Origin: an uncultured Collinsella sp.
Lineage (GTDB): Bacteria > Actinomycetota > Coriobacteriia > Coriobacteriales > Coriobacteriaceae
Reading direction: 5' to 3'
Length of the DNA: 12,520 bases
Assembly (NCBI GenBank): GCA_905199225.1
Contig: CAJKFS010000056.1
Location: forward strand, 1-12,520
The position numbers and the translations under genes are program-made. The stretch's first letter is position 1; every line of letters starts with the position of its first letter. Below are positions 6,589-12,520 of this stretch, piece after piece. Below the pieces are notes generated by a model, which did no database searches, had not been told where the DNA came from, and worked only from the letters and a program-made list of their open reading frames with translations.

Positions 6589-6685
6589 TTATTCCGCAAA
6601 CGGTCGCTATACGCGATAAGCGGTAGCTGGCCGCAGCAACTGCGACACATTCCGCCCAACAAGTCCAATCGTGCTCCATGCACGG

Positions 6686-8128
6686 TTAATGAGCGAGGCG
6701 GTAGAAATCCATCGACGCCGCACCCTCGGCGTGCAGCGCCATCGCCGGAACCGCCGACGAATAGGTACGGCTCGTAAGTGCTGCCTCGCCACCGTTGGCA
6801 AAAATCTCGACCATCGTAGTGTCCGAAAGCACGCGCAAATCGCGAAGCTCGCTGAGCTCGATCGACCTCTGGTTGCGCCCATAGCCTTCGTCACCCATGT
6901 CGAGGGTAAGCATCCCGTCCGTATAGCGTACAAAGACACCCTTGCGGATTTCGAGCTCGACCATCTTGGCTCCCTCACAGGAAACCACAAGATCAAACAG
7001 GCGACCCGGCTCCTCAACGGTTTCACCGCCTACAGCACGAACGCAATTGCCGCGCATTCTCTCAATCTCGTGCGCCGGTTGCTGGCAGAGCTTGCCGCCG
7101 CGCATGCTCAACTCTCTCGGCACCGTCAACGCGCACTGCCACCCGCGCGCCACCGTCGGGCTTTCCGCCTTCGCATCGGGGCAACCCGACCATCCGATCA
7201 TCAAACGCCGACCCGCAACGTCCTCAAAGGACTGCGGGGCATAGAAATCAAAACCGGCATCAACCATCGGAGGCATGCCCTGGCCGACGATCTTAAAGCT
7301 CGGCGCCCCCCAATCGGCCTCGATGGAGAACCACACGCACTGATGCGGATTGCGGTAACGCCAGCCATCGGCGGGCACGCCCTGCGGACAGCAAACGAGA
7401 ATAAGCTCGCCATCGAGCTCAAACAGATCAGGACACTCCCACATAAAGCCAAACTTCTCGCCCAGCTCAATGCGCGTCGCATAGCCCCAGTCCTCTAGAT
7501 CACGCGAGGTATAGACAAGCACGCACCCGCGATCGTCTTTCGTACGAGCGCCGAGAACCATGTAGTAGATACCGTCGTGTTCAAGGATCTTGGGGTCGCG
7601 CACGTGCGTACCGATATCGTCGGGGTAATCGACCGGCCCAACAGCTATGCGCTTCTCGCCCAATTCGTCGGGATTCTCGGCAACCATATGAATTTGGTTT
7701 TGCTCACGGCCCGTCAACACGTAGTCGTAATCATCACGGTCAAAATGTTTAACGTTGCCGGTATAGAAGTAGTGAATCTTGCCATCACGTACAAAGGCAG
7801 AACCAGAATACGCTCCACTCGAATCCAAATCGGAATCGGGGAACAGCACGGGGCCGTGATTCTCGTACGTCACAAAATCCTTTGTCGTCAGATGGTTCCA
7901 AAGCACTGGACCGCCATGCGCAGCATCGAACGGATCGTATTGATGATAGATGTGATACGTATCACCAATCTGAACCAAACCATTGGGGTCGTTGAGCCAG
8001 CCAAGCTCAGGCTCCACATGGAACAAAAGCCTATCGGGGTCGGATGCGATGCGAGCCACCGTCTCATCCTGTCCGGCACGCCACTGCTCATAGTCCGCGC
8101 ATGTCACCTTATTTTTTTGATTAAACAT
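6686..8128 (-). CDS. scrB: Sucrose-6-phosphate hydrolase, GH32
   Basis: This intracellular GH32 enzyme splits sucrose-6-phosphate, delivered by the PTS permease, into glucose-6-phosphate and fructose. The 480-residue protein has the classical motifs: GWLNDPNG at 43-50 with nucleophile Asp47, HVRDP at 175-179 with transition-state Asp178, and MWECPD at 229-234 with acid/base Glu231. SGAYSGSA (104-111) is the usual substrate-pocket loop. Residues about 30-340 are the five-bladed propeller and about 360-480 the C-terminal beta-sandwich. There is no signal peptide. It is the last gene of the unit, 101 bp after the permease gene, with a hairpin (8151-8191) in between. The ATG at 8128 lacks an obvious ribosome site. 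No fructokinase gene is present in the window, so the released fructose must be phosphorylated by an enzyme encoded elsewhere. The sucrose assignment follows from motif type and neighbours. Confidence 0.93.
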   Translation of the reverse strand: MFNQKNKVTCADYEQWRAGQDETVARIASDPDRLLFHVEPELGWLNDPNGLVQIGDTYHIYHQYDPFDAAHGGPVLWNHLTTKDFVTYENHGPVLFPDSDLDSSGAYSGSAFVRDGKIHYFYTGNVKHFDRDDYDYVLTGREQNQIHMVAENPDELGEKRIAVGPVDYPDDIGTHVRDPKILEHDGIYYMVLGARTKDDRGCVLVYTSRDLEDWGYATRIELGEKFGFMWECPDLFELDGELILVCCPQGVPADGWRYRNPHQCVWFSIEADWGAPSFKIVGQGMPPMVDAGFDFYAPQSFEDVAGRRLMIGWSGCPDAKAESPTVARGWQCALTVPRELSMRGGKLCQQPAHEIERMRGNCVRAVGGETVEEPGRLFDLVVSCEGAKMVELEIRKGVFVRYTDGMLTLDMGDEGYGRNQRSIELSELRDLRVLSDTTMVEIFANGGEAALTSRTYSSAVPAMALHAEGAASMDFYRLAH

Positions 8129-8150
8129 CGCCGTTGACTTTCTCGTCTAT

Positions 8151-8191
8151 GGGAAAGGACGCTCGACTCACACGAGCCGAACGCCCTTCCC
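8151..8191 (-). promoter_or_regulatory. Intercistronic RNA hairpin between the permease and scrB
   Basis: In minus-strand RNA GGGAAGGGCGTTCGGCTC (8191-8174) pairs with 8169-8151 around a GUGU loop. The stem has 18 pairs, with one bulged base and three G-U wobbles. Those wobbles would be A-C mismatches on the other strand, so the element functions in the operon transcript. No T-run follows, so a processing, stability or differential-expression element is more likely than a terminator. It lies 23 bases upstream of the scrB start and may also affect its translation. Confidence 0.6.
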
Positions 8192-8229
8192 CAAATGGAC
8201 TTATCCGCACATTACGCTGAACGGCTCAA

Positions 8230-9681
8230 CTAGAAGCTAACGTCGAAGCCAGCGCCAGCGCCCTCTTCATCGGTGGTCGGCACGCCCTTTGCCTTGTTGT
8301 AGGCAAAGATCAAGACGATCGGCACGATGAAGGCGATGAGATTGCCAGCCACATACCACACGAGCGTCTCGGGCGTAACGATGAGCAGGCCAAGCACGCC
8401 GGTCAGACCCTGACCGATGGCGCGCACCTCAAAGAGCTTCACGAAGGCACCGCCGCAGCCTGCACCGATGCAAGCGCAGATGAACGGGATGATCGAGTAG
8501 CGCATGTTTGCAGCAAAGATTGCGGGCTCGGAGATACCGACCAGCGTCGGGATAAAGGACGACATGCAGATGTTGCGCTCTTTGGAATGCTTCTTGTGAA
8601 TGAGGTACATGCCGATGGCGCCGCCGCCCTGGGCGATGATGGAAACCGACCAGATTGCCTGGATGTAGTTGAAGCCAGTCGTGGCAACGAGGTTTGCCTC
8701 GATACCCTGGATGAACTGATGCGTACCGGTAACGACAAGCGGCTGCAGGAACGCGGCGAAGACAAAGGCACCAAAGACGCCCATCCTGTTGTACAGGATA
8801 TCGATTACGCCGCCGAGGACGTCGCCGATCAGGTTGCCGAGCGGGCCGAACACGGTGAACAGGGCGACGTTAGCAAGAATCAGGGTAACGGTCGGGACAA
8901 AGACGAACGAAACGACCTCGGGGATGTACTTCTGGGCAATCTTTTCGACCTTGGCCATAAACCAGGCAGTCAGGATTGCAGGGAACACGCCGCCCTGGAA
9001 AGCAACCATGGGAATGGATAGCGGACCAAAGTTCCAGTACTCAGCACCCGTCGGGTCCATAACGAACGTGTTGCGGTTCATAAGGCTCGGGTGAACCATG
9101 ACGATACCGACGAGGATGCCCAGGATCGGGTTACCGCCAAAACGCTTGACCGCGCTGTACATAACCAGGACAGGCAGGTAGTCGAACGTGGTGGCGATAA
9201 TGGCAAAGAAGCTTGCGAGGTTCTTGAGGAACTCGCTGTGATCGGCGAGGCTGCCTTCCATGCCAAAGAGGCCGTTGGCAACGATCAGCGACTTAAGGCC
9301 GATGATGATTGCAGCGCCGACGAAGGCAGGAATGATGGGGATAAAGATATCCGAGAATACCTTGAGGACCGAGAAGAACTTGCCCTTCTTGTCCGCCTCG
9401 GCGCCCTTGACCTCGGAAGCACTGATCTCCTTAACGCCCGTCAGAGCCATAAACTCATCGTAAACCTTGTTGACGGTACCGGTACCGAAGATGATCATGA
9501 GCTGGCCGCTGTTGTACAGCACGCCCTTGACGCCATCGATGTTCTCGAGCTCGGCCTTGTTGTATTTGCTCGTATCCTTGAGCACCAGACGCAGACGGGT
9601 CACGCAATGCGTGGCGCCCTCGATGTTCTCCAGTCCGCCGACGTTGTCGACGACTTGCTGGGACACTGCCTTGTAGTCCAT
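8230..9681 (-). CDS. scrA: PTS sucrose-type transporter subunit EIIBC
   Basis: This membrane permease of the glucose-sucrose PTS superfamily imports and phosphorylates sucrose. From the ATG at 9681 it has 483 residues. The EIIB domain (about 1-85) carries the phosphorylated Cys26 in GATHCVTRLRL. A linker follows, then EIIC (about 105-465) with around ten hydrophobic segments and the conserved GISEPAIFA (382-390) and VTGTHQFIQGIE (317-328). No EIIA domain follows the EIIC, so phosphate must come from an EIIA encoded elsewhere. The ATG at 9681 has GGAG six bases upstream. An ATG at 9693 lies right against AAGGA and is less likely. It sits 45 bp after the divergent GH32 gene and before scrB, so sucrose is favoured over trehalose or beta-glucosides, which use the same permease fold. 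Confidence 0.93.
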   Translation of the reverse strand: MDYKAVSQQVVDNVGGLENIEGATHCVTRLRLVLKDTSKYNKAELENIDGVKGVLYNSGQLMIIFGTGTVNKVYDEFMALTGVKEISASEVKGAEADKKGKFFSVLKVFSDIFIPIIPAFVGAAIIIGLKSLIVANGLFGMEGSLADHSEFLKNLASFFAIIATTFDYLPVLVMYSAVKRFGGNPILGILVGIVMVHPSLMNRNTFVMDPTGAEYWNFGPLSIPMVAFQGGVFPAILTAWFMAKVEKIAQKYIPEVVSFVFVPTVTLILANVALFTVFGPLGNLIGDVLGGVIDILYNRMGVFGAFVFAAFLQPLVVTGTHQFIQGIEANLVATTGFNYIQAIWSVSIIAQGGGAIGMYLIHKKHSKERNICMSSFIPTLVGISEPAIFAANMRYSIIPFICACIGAGCGGAFVKLFEVRAIGQGLTGVLGLLIVTPETLVWYVAGNLIAFIVPIVLIFAYNKAKGVPTTDEEGAGAGFDVSF

Positions 9682-9726
9682 GTTCCTCTCCATTCCTTTT
9701 CTAAATCATAAAACGGTTCGTTGCCG

Positions 9727-11109
9727 CTACAGAGACGCGATCGTTGCGTTTGCGCACTTGAGCGCACCGTCGGTGACGGTAAGCGCCACACCCTGGCCCT
9801 GCTTGTTGCAGAAGCGAGCGTTGAGCGCAACATCATCGACAAAGATGGTCGCGATGTCGTCGTCGACGACCAGACGCACATGGTGAGTGCCCTCGCCCTT
9901 AAAGAACAACGGACGCTCGAGGCCCATGTTGTTGACCTGGAACCACGGATACTGGGGGGCCGCCGTAAACTCGAGTTTGCCCTCACGCAGGTTGGCGCGG
10001 AACTCATAGGCAAGACCGGACTCGGCGTCCTCGGCAAGCTTCACCGAGAAGCCGGCAGCGTCACCGGCGAGCTCGATGTCGGCGTCGAGCATATAGGTAG
10101 AACCGGCATCCGCGGCGAGCACCTGCTCGACCTTGCCCGACTCGCACGAAAGCTCAAAGGCCTCGACTGCCTTAGCCTCGCCAAAGGCGCCAAGCATGCT
10201 GTCGGGAAGCTTGGTGCCGAGCGTTCCGTCGGCACGCTGAACGATCTCGAGAGGCATAAAAGTGCCACCCCACAGGTAAGAGCTGGGGTCGCCGCCCTCG
10301 TCGCGCGTAGGAACCCAACCAAAGAGAACGCGGCGCTCGCCGTCAAATGCGGTACGTGCAGCATAGTACGCGCGGCCATCGAAGGAATCGTCCGCAGGAG
10401 TGATCCAAGGACCGTTGATAGAGCGAGACATGCGGTAACGGGTCTTGTTGCCATCACTGTACTCAGAGAACACCAGATACCACCAGTCGCCCATCTTAAA
10501 GAGATCAGGCATCTCGAACATGGTGTACAGGCCCGGATTCCACCAGTCGCCCTGGAACTCCCAGGTATCCAGGTCCTTGGAGGTGAACTTGACCAGACGA
10601 CCGGTCATCAGACGCTTGTCCTCGCCCACACGCGTGCCGAGGATGAGCATGTACTCTTCGTTCTCCTCATCCCAAAGAACAAAGGGATCGCGCCAGTTGC
10701 GGTCATCGTAACCCTCCTGGGGCGGAAGCAGCGTCTCGGCGATGTTCTTCTCCCACTTGACGGCGTCGTCACTCGTTGCGTGAAGAAGAACCTGCTTCAT
10801 CAAGCGCGCGCGGACCTTATCGCGATTGCAACCAGTGTAGAGCGCATGGTACTTGTCGCCCACCTTAAACACTGTGCCGGCATAAACATACTGGTCGACT
10901 TCCTCGTCGCCGCCACGCTCAAGGCTCTCGCCAAAGTCCTTGTAGTTGACGAAATCCTTGGTCGTCGCGAGTGCCCAGCCAAACGGCTCTCCGAAAGGTC
11001 CGGGGTTACGCGTGTCACGCTGATGATAGAGATAGAACGTGCCGTCCTCGCCGTACGGCATGATGTCGCCTACCCAAATTCCCTCAGGCTGGTAATACAC
11101 CTTGTGCAT
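9727..11109 (-). CDS. Divergent GH32-type glycoside hydrolase
   Basis: The intracellular protein has 460 residues. The five-bladed propeller carries the three acidic positions of clan GH-J in altered settings. The nucleophile motif reads WVGDIMP (12-18, Asp15) instead of WxNDPNG. The middle Asp is Asp141 in NWRDPF, and the acid/base is Glu199 in FEMPD instead of ECPD. FDGRAYYAART near 255-265 and a C-terminal beta-sandwich (about 310-460) complete it. Similar proteins are annotated as GH32/43/68-like hydrolases of uncertain substrate. Being first gene of the sucrose unit, it probably acts on a beta-fructoside or a phosphorylated one (inference). The ATG at 11109 has AAGGAAG about six bases upstream; an ATG at 11154 would place the start upstream of that site. 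It is not redundant with scrB, since the two share little beyond the fold. Confidence 0.85.
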   Translation of the reverse strand: MHKVYYQPEGIWVGDIMPYGEDGTFYLYHQRDTRNPGPFGEPFGWALATTKDFVNYKDFGESLERGGDEEVDQYVYAGTVFKVGDKYHALYTGCNRDKVRARLMKQVLLHATSDDAVKWEKNIAETLLPPQEGYDDRNWRDPFVLWDEENEEYMLILGTRVGEDKRLMTGRLVKFTSKDLDTWEFQGDWWNPGLYTMFEMPDLFKMGDWWYLVFSEYSDGNKTRYRMSRSINGPWITPADDSFDGRAYYAARTAFDGERRVLFGWVPTRDEGGDPSSYLWGGTFMPLEIVQRADGTLGTKLPDSMLGAFGEAKAVEAFELSCESGKVEQVLAADAGSTYMLDADIELAGDAAGFSVKLAEDAESGLAYEFRANLREGKLEFTAAPQYPWFQVNNMGLERPLFFKGEGTHHVRLVVDDDIATIFVDDVALNARFCNKQGQGVALTVTDGALKCANATIASL

Positions 11110-11152
11110 CCGAGACTTCCTTTCCCACAAGATACTAACTCGGTACAACTGC

Positions 11153-11181
11153 AAGATATGTCAATCGTTTTCATATGTCAA
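11153..11181 (-). promoter_or_regulatory. Promoter of the GH32-scrA-scrB unit
   Basis: On the minus strand a perfect TTGACA (11181-11176) is followed after exactly 17 bases by TATCTT (11158-11153; 4 of 6 to TATAAT). Initiation near 11146 gives a leader of about 37 bases before the ATG at 11109. One operator copy overlaps the -35 box and the other fills the spacer, so bound repressor would exclude polymerase. Confidence 0.75.
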
Positions 11182-11190
11182 ACGTTTTCA
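11157..11190. promoter_or_regulatory. Tandem LacI-family operators O1 and O2
   Basis: On the minus strand TGAAAACGTTTGACATA (11190-11174) is followed without a gap by TGAAAACGATTGACATA (11173-11157); they differ at one base. Each is centred on CG within an AAACGTTT-like palindrome, the usual LacI-family operator form. Centre spacing is 17 bp. They cover the -35 box and spacer of the scr promoter. The regulator gene is immediately upstream, so it is the likely ligand. Confidence 0.8.
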
Positions 11191-11222
11191 CATCAATACG
11201 TCTTTTCGCAGTTCCAGTCGTC

Positions 11223-11239
11223 GGCAAACGGTTGACATA
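11223..11239. promoter_or_regulatory. Third operator copy, inverted
   Basis: GGCAAACGGTTGACATA on the plus strand matches the O1 sequence at 14 of 17 positions in the opposite orientation. Its centre is 46 bp from O1. It lies between the lacI stop and the promoter, where an upstream site could support DNA looping or cooperative binding. Confidence 0.55.
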
Positions 11240-11293
11240 TGCCGGCGAACGGTCATCAGAGGCGTTTGAGGAATTCTTTTGGCACGGGATGAA

Positions 11294-12304
11294 CTACGCG
11301 GTTTTGCCCTCAATGAGTTCAACGGGGAGCTTGATATTCGATTCAGGATTATCGCCGTTAACAAGAGCGATGATGGATTGCGCCGCGAGCTCTCCGATGC
11401 GATCGATATCTTGGCGTACGGTTGTTAAGTCAGGCATAAACGTCATAGTGCGGCGGGCACCATCCGCGCCCACGACCTTAATATCGTCCGGAGCGCTCAA
11501 GCCGCGCTGCTTCATAATGTTGAGACAGATGGCCGCCATCGTGTCGTCTCCCGCAAAGATGCCGTCAATATCGGGGTTCTCATCGAGGATCTTCGCAACG
11601 ACCGCGCTCTTTTCGTCATCGGGCTTAACGAACTCGACCTCACGGACAAGCGCGGGCAAACCGGCCTGCTCAACAACATCGAGGTAGGCATCGGTACGCT
11701 TATTGGCAGGCATGCGCATGCGGCTATTGCTGCGCAGGCACAGGATGCGTGAACACCCGTCATCGATCAGGCGACGCGTGGCAAGTTCGCCGATGCTATA
11801 GCTGTCGCTCGCAATCTGAACAGAGGCCTCGCCAAGGTCGCAGTCGATACCAACCAGGCTCAAGCCCATCTCGGCATATGCCTCAGCACCGATATTGAGG
11901 GAGTTGACGATGACGCCGTCGACCATATTGCGGCGGAGCATGTCGATATAGGAACGCTCAAGATCAGGTCGATTGGCGCTGTTGCACAGCAACATCTTAA
12001 AGCCGTTTTCCGCTAACGTGCGCTCGACCGCCTGCACAACCTGAGCATGGAACGGGCTGCTCACAAAGGGAACAATCATGCCGATAAGGTTCAGGCGGCC
12101 ATTGAGCATGGCACGGGCGATATCGTTGGGCGTGTAATTGATCCGCTCCATCGCCGCATGGACTTTATCGCGGGTTTCCTGGCTAATGTAGCCGCGATTA
12201 TTAAGCACGCGAGATACCGTAGTAGGCGAAACCCCCGCCACCGCTGCAACTTCCTTGATGCCAGGCTTAGCCGTATCCTTAGAACGAGCACCCTCGCGAG
12301 CCAT
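11294..12304 (-). CDS. scrR: LacI-family transcriptional repressor of the sucrose unit
   Basis: The 336-residue protein begins at the ATG at 12304, with GGGGGAGGG four bases upstream. ATGs at 12325 and 12319 lie before that site and are less likely. The N-terminal helix-turn-helix is at about 16-37 (IKEVAAVAGVSPTTVSRVLN), and the hinge helix includes YTPNDIARAML. The periplasmic-binding-protein-like effector domain runs from about 70 to 336, with the family FAGDDTMA and VVGADG segments. It would bind the CG-centred operators at 11157-11190, 11223-11239 and 12324-12340, repressing the GH32-scrA-scrB unit and itself, with a sugar or sugar phosphate as likely inducer. The function is inferred from position and operators, and the symbol follows the family role rather than a proven orthologue. 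The 184-bp gap to the next gene holds the promoter and operators. Confidence 0.9.
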   Translation of the reverse strand: MAREGARSKDTAKPGIKEVAAVAGVSPTTVSRVLNNRGYISQETRDKVHAAMERINYTPNDIARAMLNGRLNLIGMIVPFVSSPFHAQVVQAVERTLAENGFKMLLCNSANRPDLERSYIDMLRRNMVDGVIVNSLNIGAEAYAEMGLSLVGIDCDLGEASVQIASDSYSIGELATRRLIDDGCSRILCLRSNSRMRMPANKRTDAYLDVVEQAGLPALVREVEFVKPDDEKSAVVAKILDENPDIDGIFAGDDTMAAICLNIMKQRGLSAPDDIKVVGADGARRTMTFMPDLTTVRQDIDRIGELAAQSIIALVNGDNPESNIKLPVELIEGKTA

Positions 12305-12323
12305 AGCACCCTCCCCCATCAAC

Positions 12324-12340
12324 ATGTCATACGTTTACAT
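12324..12340. promoter_or_regulatory. Operator in front of the regulator gene
   Basis: ATGTCATACGTTTACAT is quasi-palindromic about the central CG (12332-12333). On the minus strand it reads ATGTAAACGTATGACAT, which shares AAACG and TGACAT with O1. It lies 20 bases upstream of the regulator ATG, between the likely promoter and the ribosome site. This suggests autoregulation. I could not fix a convincing -35/-10 pair here. Confidence 0.6.
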
Positions 12341-12444
12341 ACGAACAAAGCATACCCCAACAACAGCGGGAAGACGGTAACAGTACAAGTAAGTAAACGA
12401 CTCATCCAAATAAATAGGAGAGTTCCGCCTAAAGGGTGACTACA

Positions 12445-12498
12445 CAGGACCCCCGCCGGGCCGCTTTGGGTTACTTTCCAAAACATTTCCGCAGGACG
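12445..12498. repeat. Inverted partner of the left-end GC-rich words
   Basis: CAGGACCCCCGCCG (12445-12458) and TTTCCGCAGGACG (12486-12498) are exact reverse complements of 21-34 and 36-48 respectively. The last 40 bases of the window, read on the minus strand, match 14-53 at roughly three quarters of positions. The order of the two words differs between the copies, so this is a mosaic rather than a clean inverted repeat. The region has no gene. Confidence 0.45.
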
Positions 12499-12520
12499 CA
12501 AAGGGCTCCGCCGCGCGAAG

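Noticed and set aside
5483..6619. A 378-residue open frame on the plus strand.
   Set aside because: It runs antisense through degV, crosses the terminator-like hairpins at both ends, and shows no domain or ribosome site.
6671..7498. A 275-residue plus-strand frame opposite scrB.
   Set aside because: It is antisense to the GH32 motifs of scrB and has an Arg/His-rich translation typical of shadow frames.
11157..11190. Considered the tandem 17-bp units as a short CRISPR or a minisatellite.
   Set aside because: There are only two abutting copies without spacers, and they coincide with the -35/-10 promoter geometry and LacI-type symmetry.
9721..11235. A 504-residue open frame on the plus strand, complete with a start codon.
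   Set aside because: It is entirely antisense to the divergent GH32 gene, whose catalytic motifs and ribosome site are clear. The translation has no recognisable domain and fits the codon bias shadow of a GC-rich gene.

Overview
The window looks like a chromosomal segment of a fairly GC-rich Gram-positive gut anaerobe, most likely Collinsella or a related member of Coriobacteriia. This is inferred from gene content (pyruvate formate-lyase activase, class A beta-lactamase-like anchored hydrolase, sucrose PTS, DegV), from the base composition and from AGGAGG-type ribosome sites; no marker gene proves the taxon. Every gene I support lies on the minus strand, so transcription runs from high to low coordinates. 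The long plus-strand open frames are antisense shadows.

Right third (about 6490-12345): a sucrose/fructoside utilisation locus. A LacI-family regulator (11294-12304) precedes a three-gene unit: a divergent GH32-type hydrolase (9727-11109), a sucrose-type PTS EIIBC permease (8230-9681) and a classical sucrose-6-phosphate hydrolase (6686-8128). The promoter of the unit has a perfect TTGACA -35 box. It is overlaid by two tandem 17-bp operator copies, with a third copy 46 bp upstream and a related site in front of the regulator gene itself. This is a textbook repression and autoregulation layout readable from the DNA. A strand-specific RNA hairpin sits between the permease and hydrolase genes, and another, terminator-like, follows the unit.

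Middle (about 2250-6490): single housekeeping or metabolic genes. They are a DegV/FakB-type fatty-acid-binding protein, an orphan pyruvate formate-lyase activating enzyme with no pflB beside it, a membrane-anchored class A beta-lactamase-like serine hydrolase that keeps the SxxK, SDN, ExxLN and KxG motifs, and MTA/SAH nucleosidase followed closely by the ribosome-assembly GTPase EngB. The gap at 4233-4549 holds two large palindromes that look like dispersed repeats.

Left end (1-1640): an AT-richer accessory module in which a DUF3990 protein (ADP-ribosyltransferase-like family) overlaps an XRE-type HTH protein. It is preceded by a 19-bp perfect inverted repeat whose arms are each palindromic, so it reads as a twin operator and also as a possible terminator for engB. 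This two-gene unit resembles a toxin-antitoxin or autoregulated stress module and is the best candidate for an under-described system. GC-rich words are shared, in inverted orientation, between the two extreme ends of the window.
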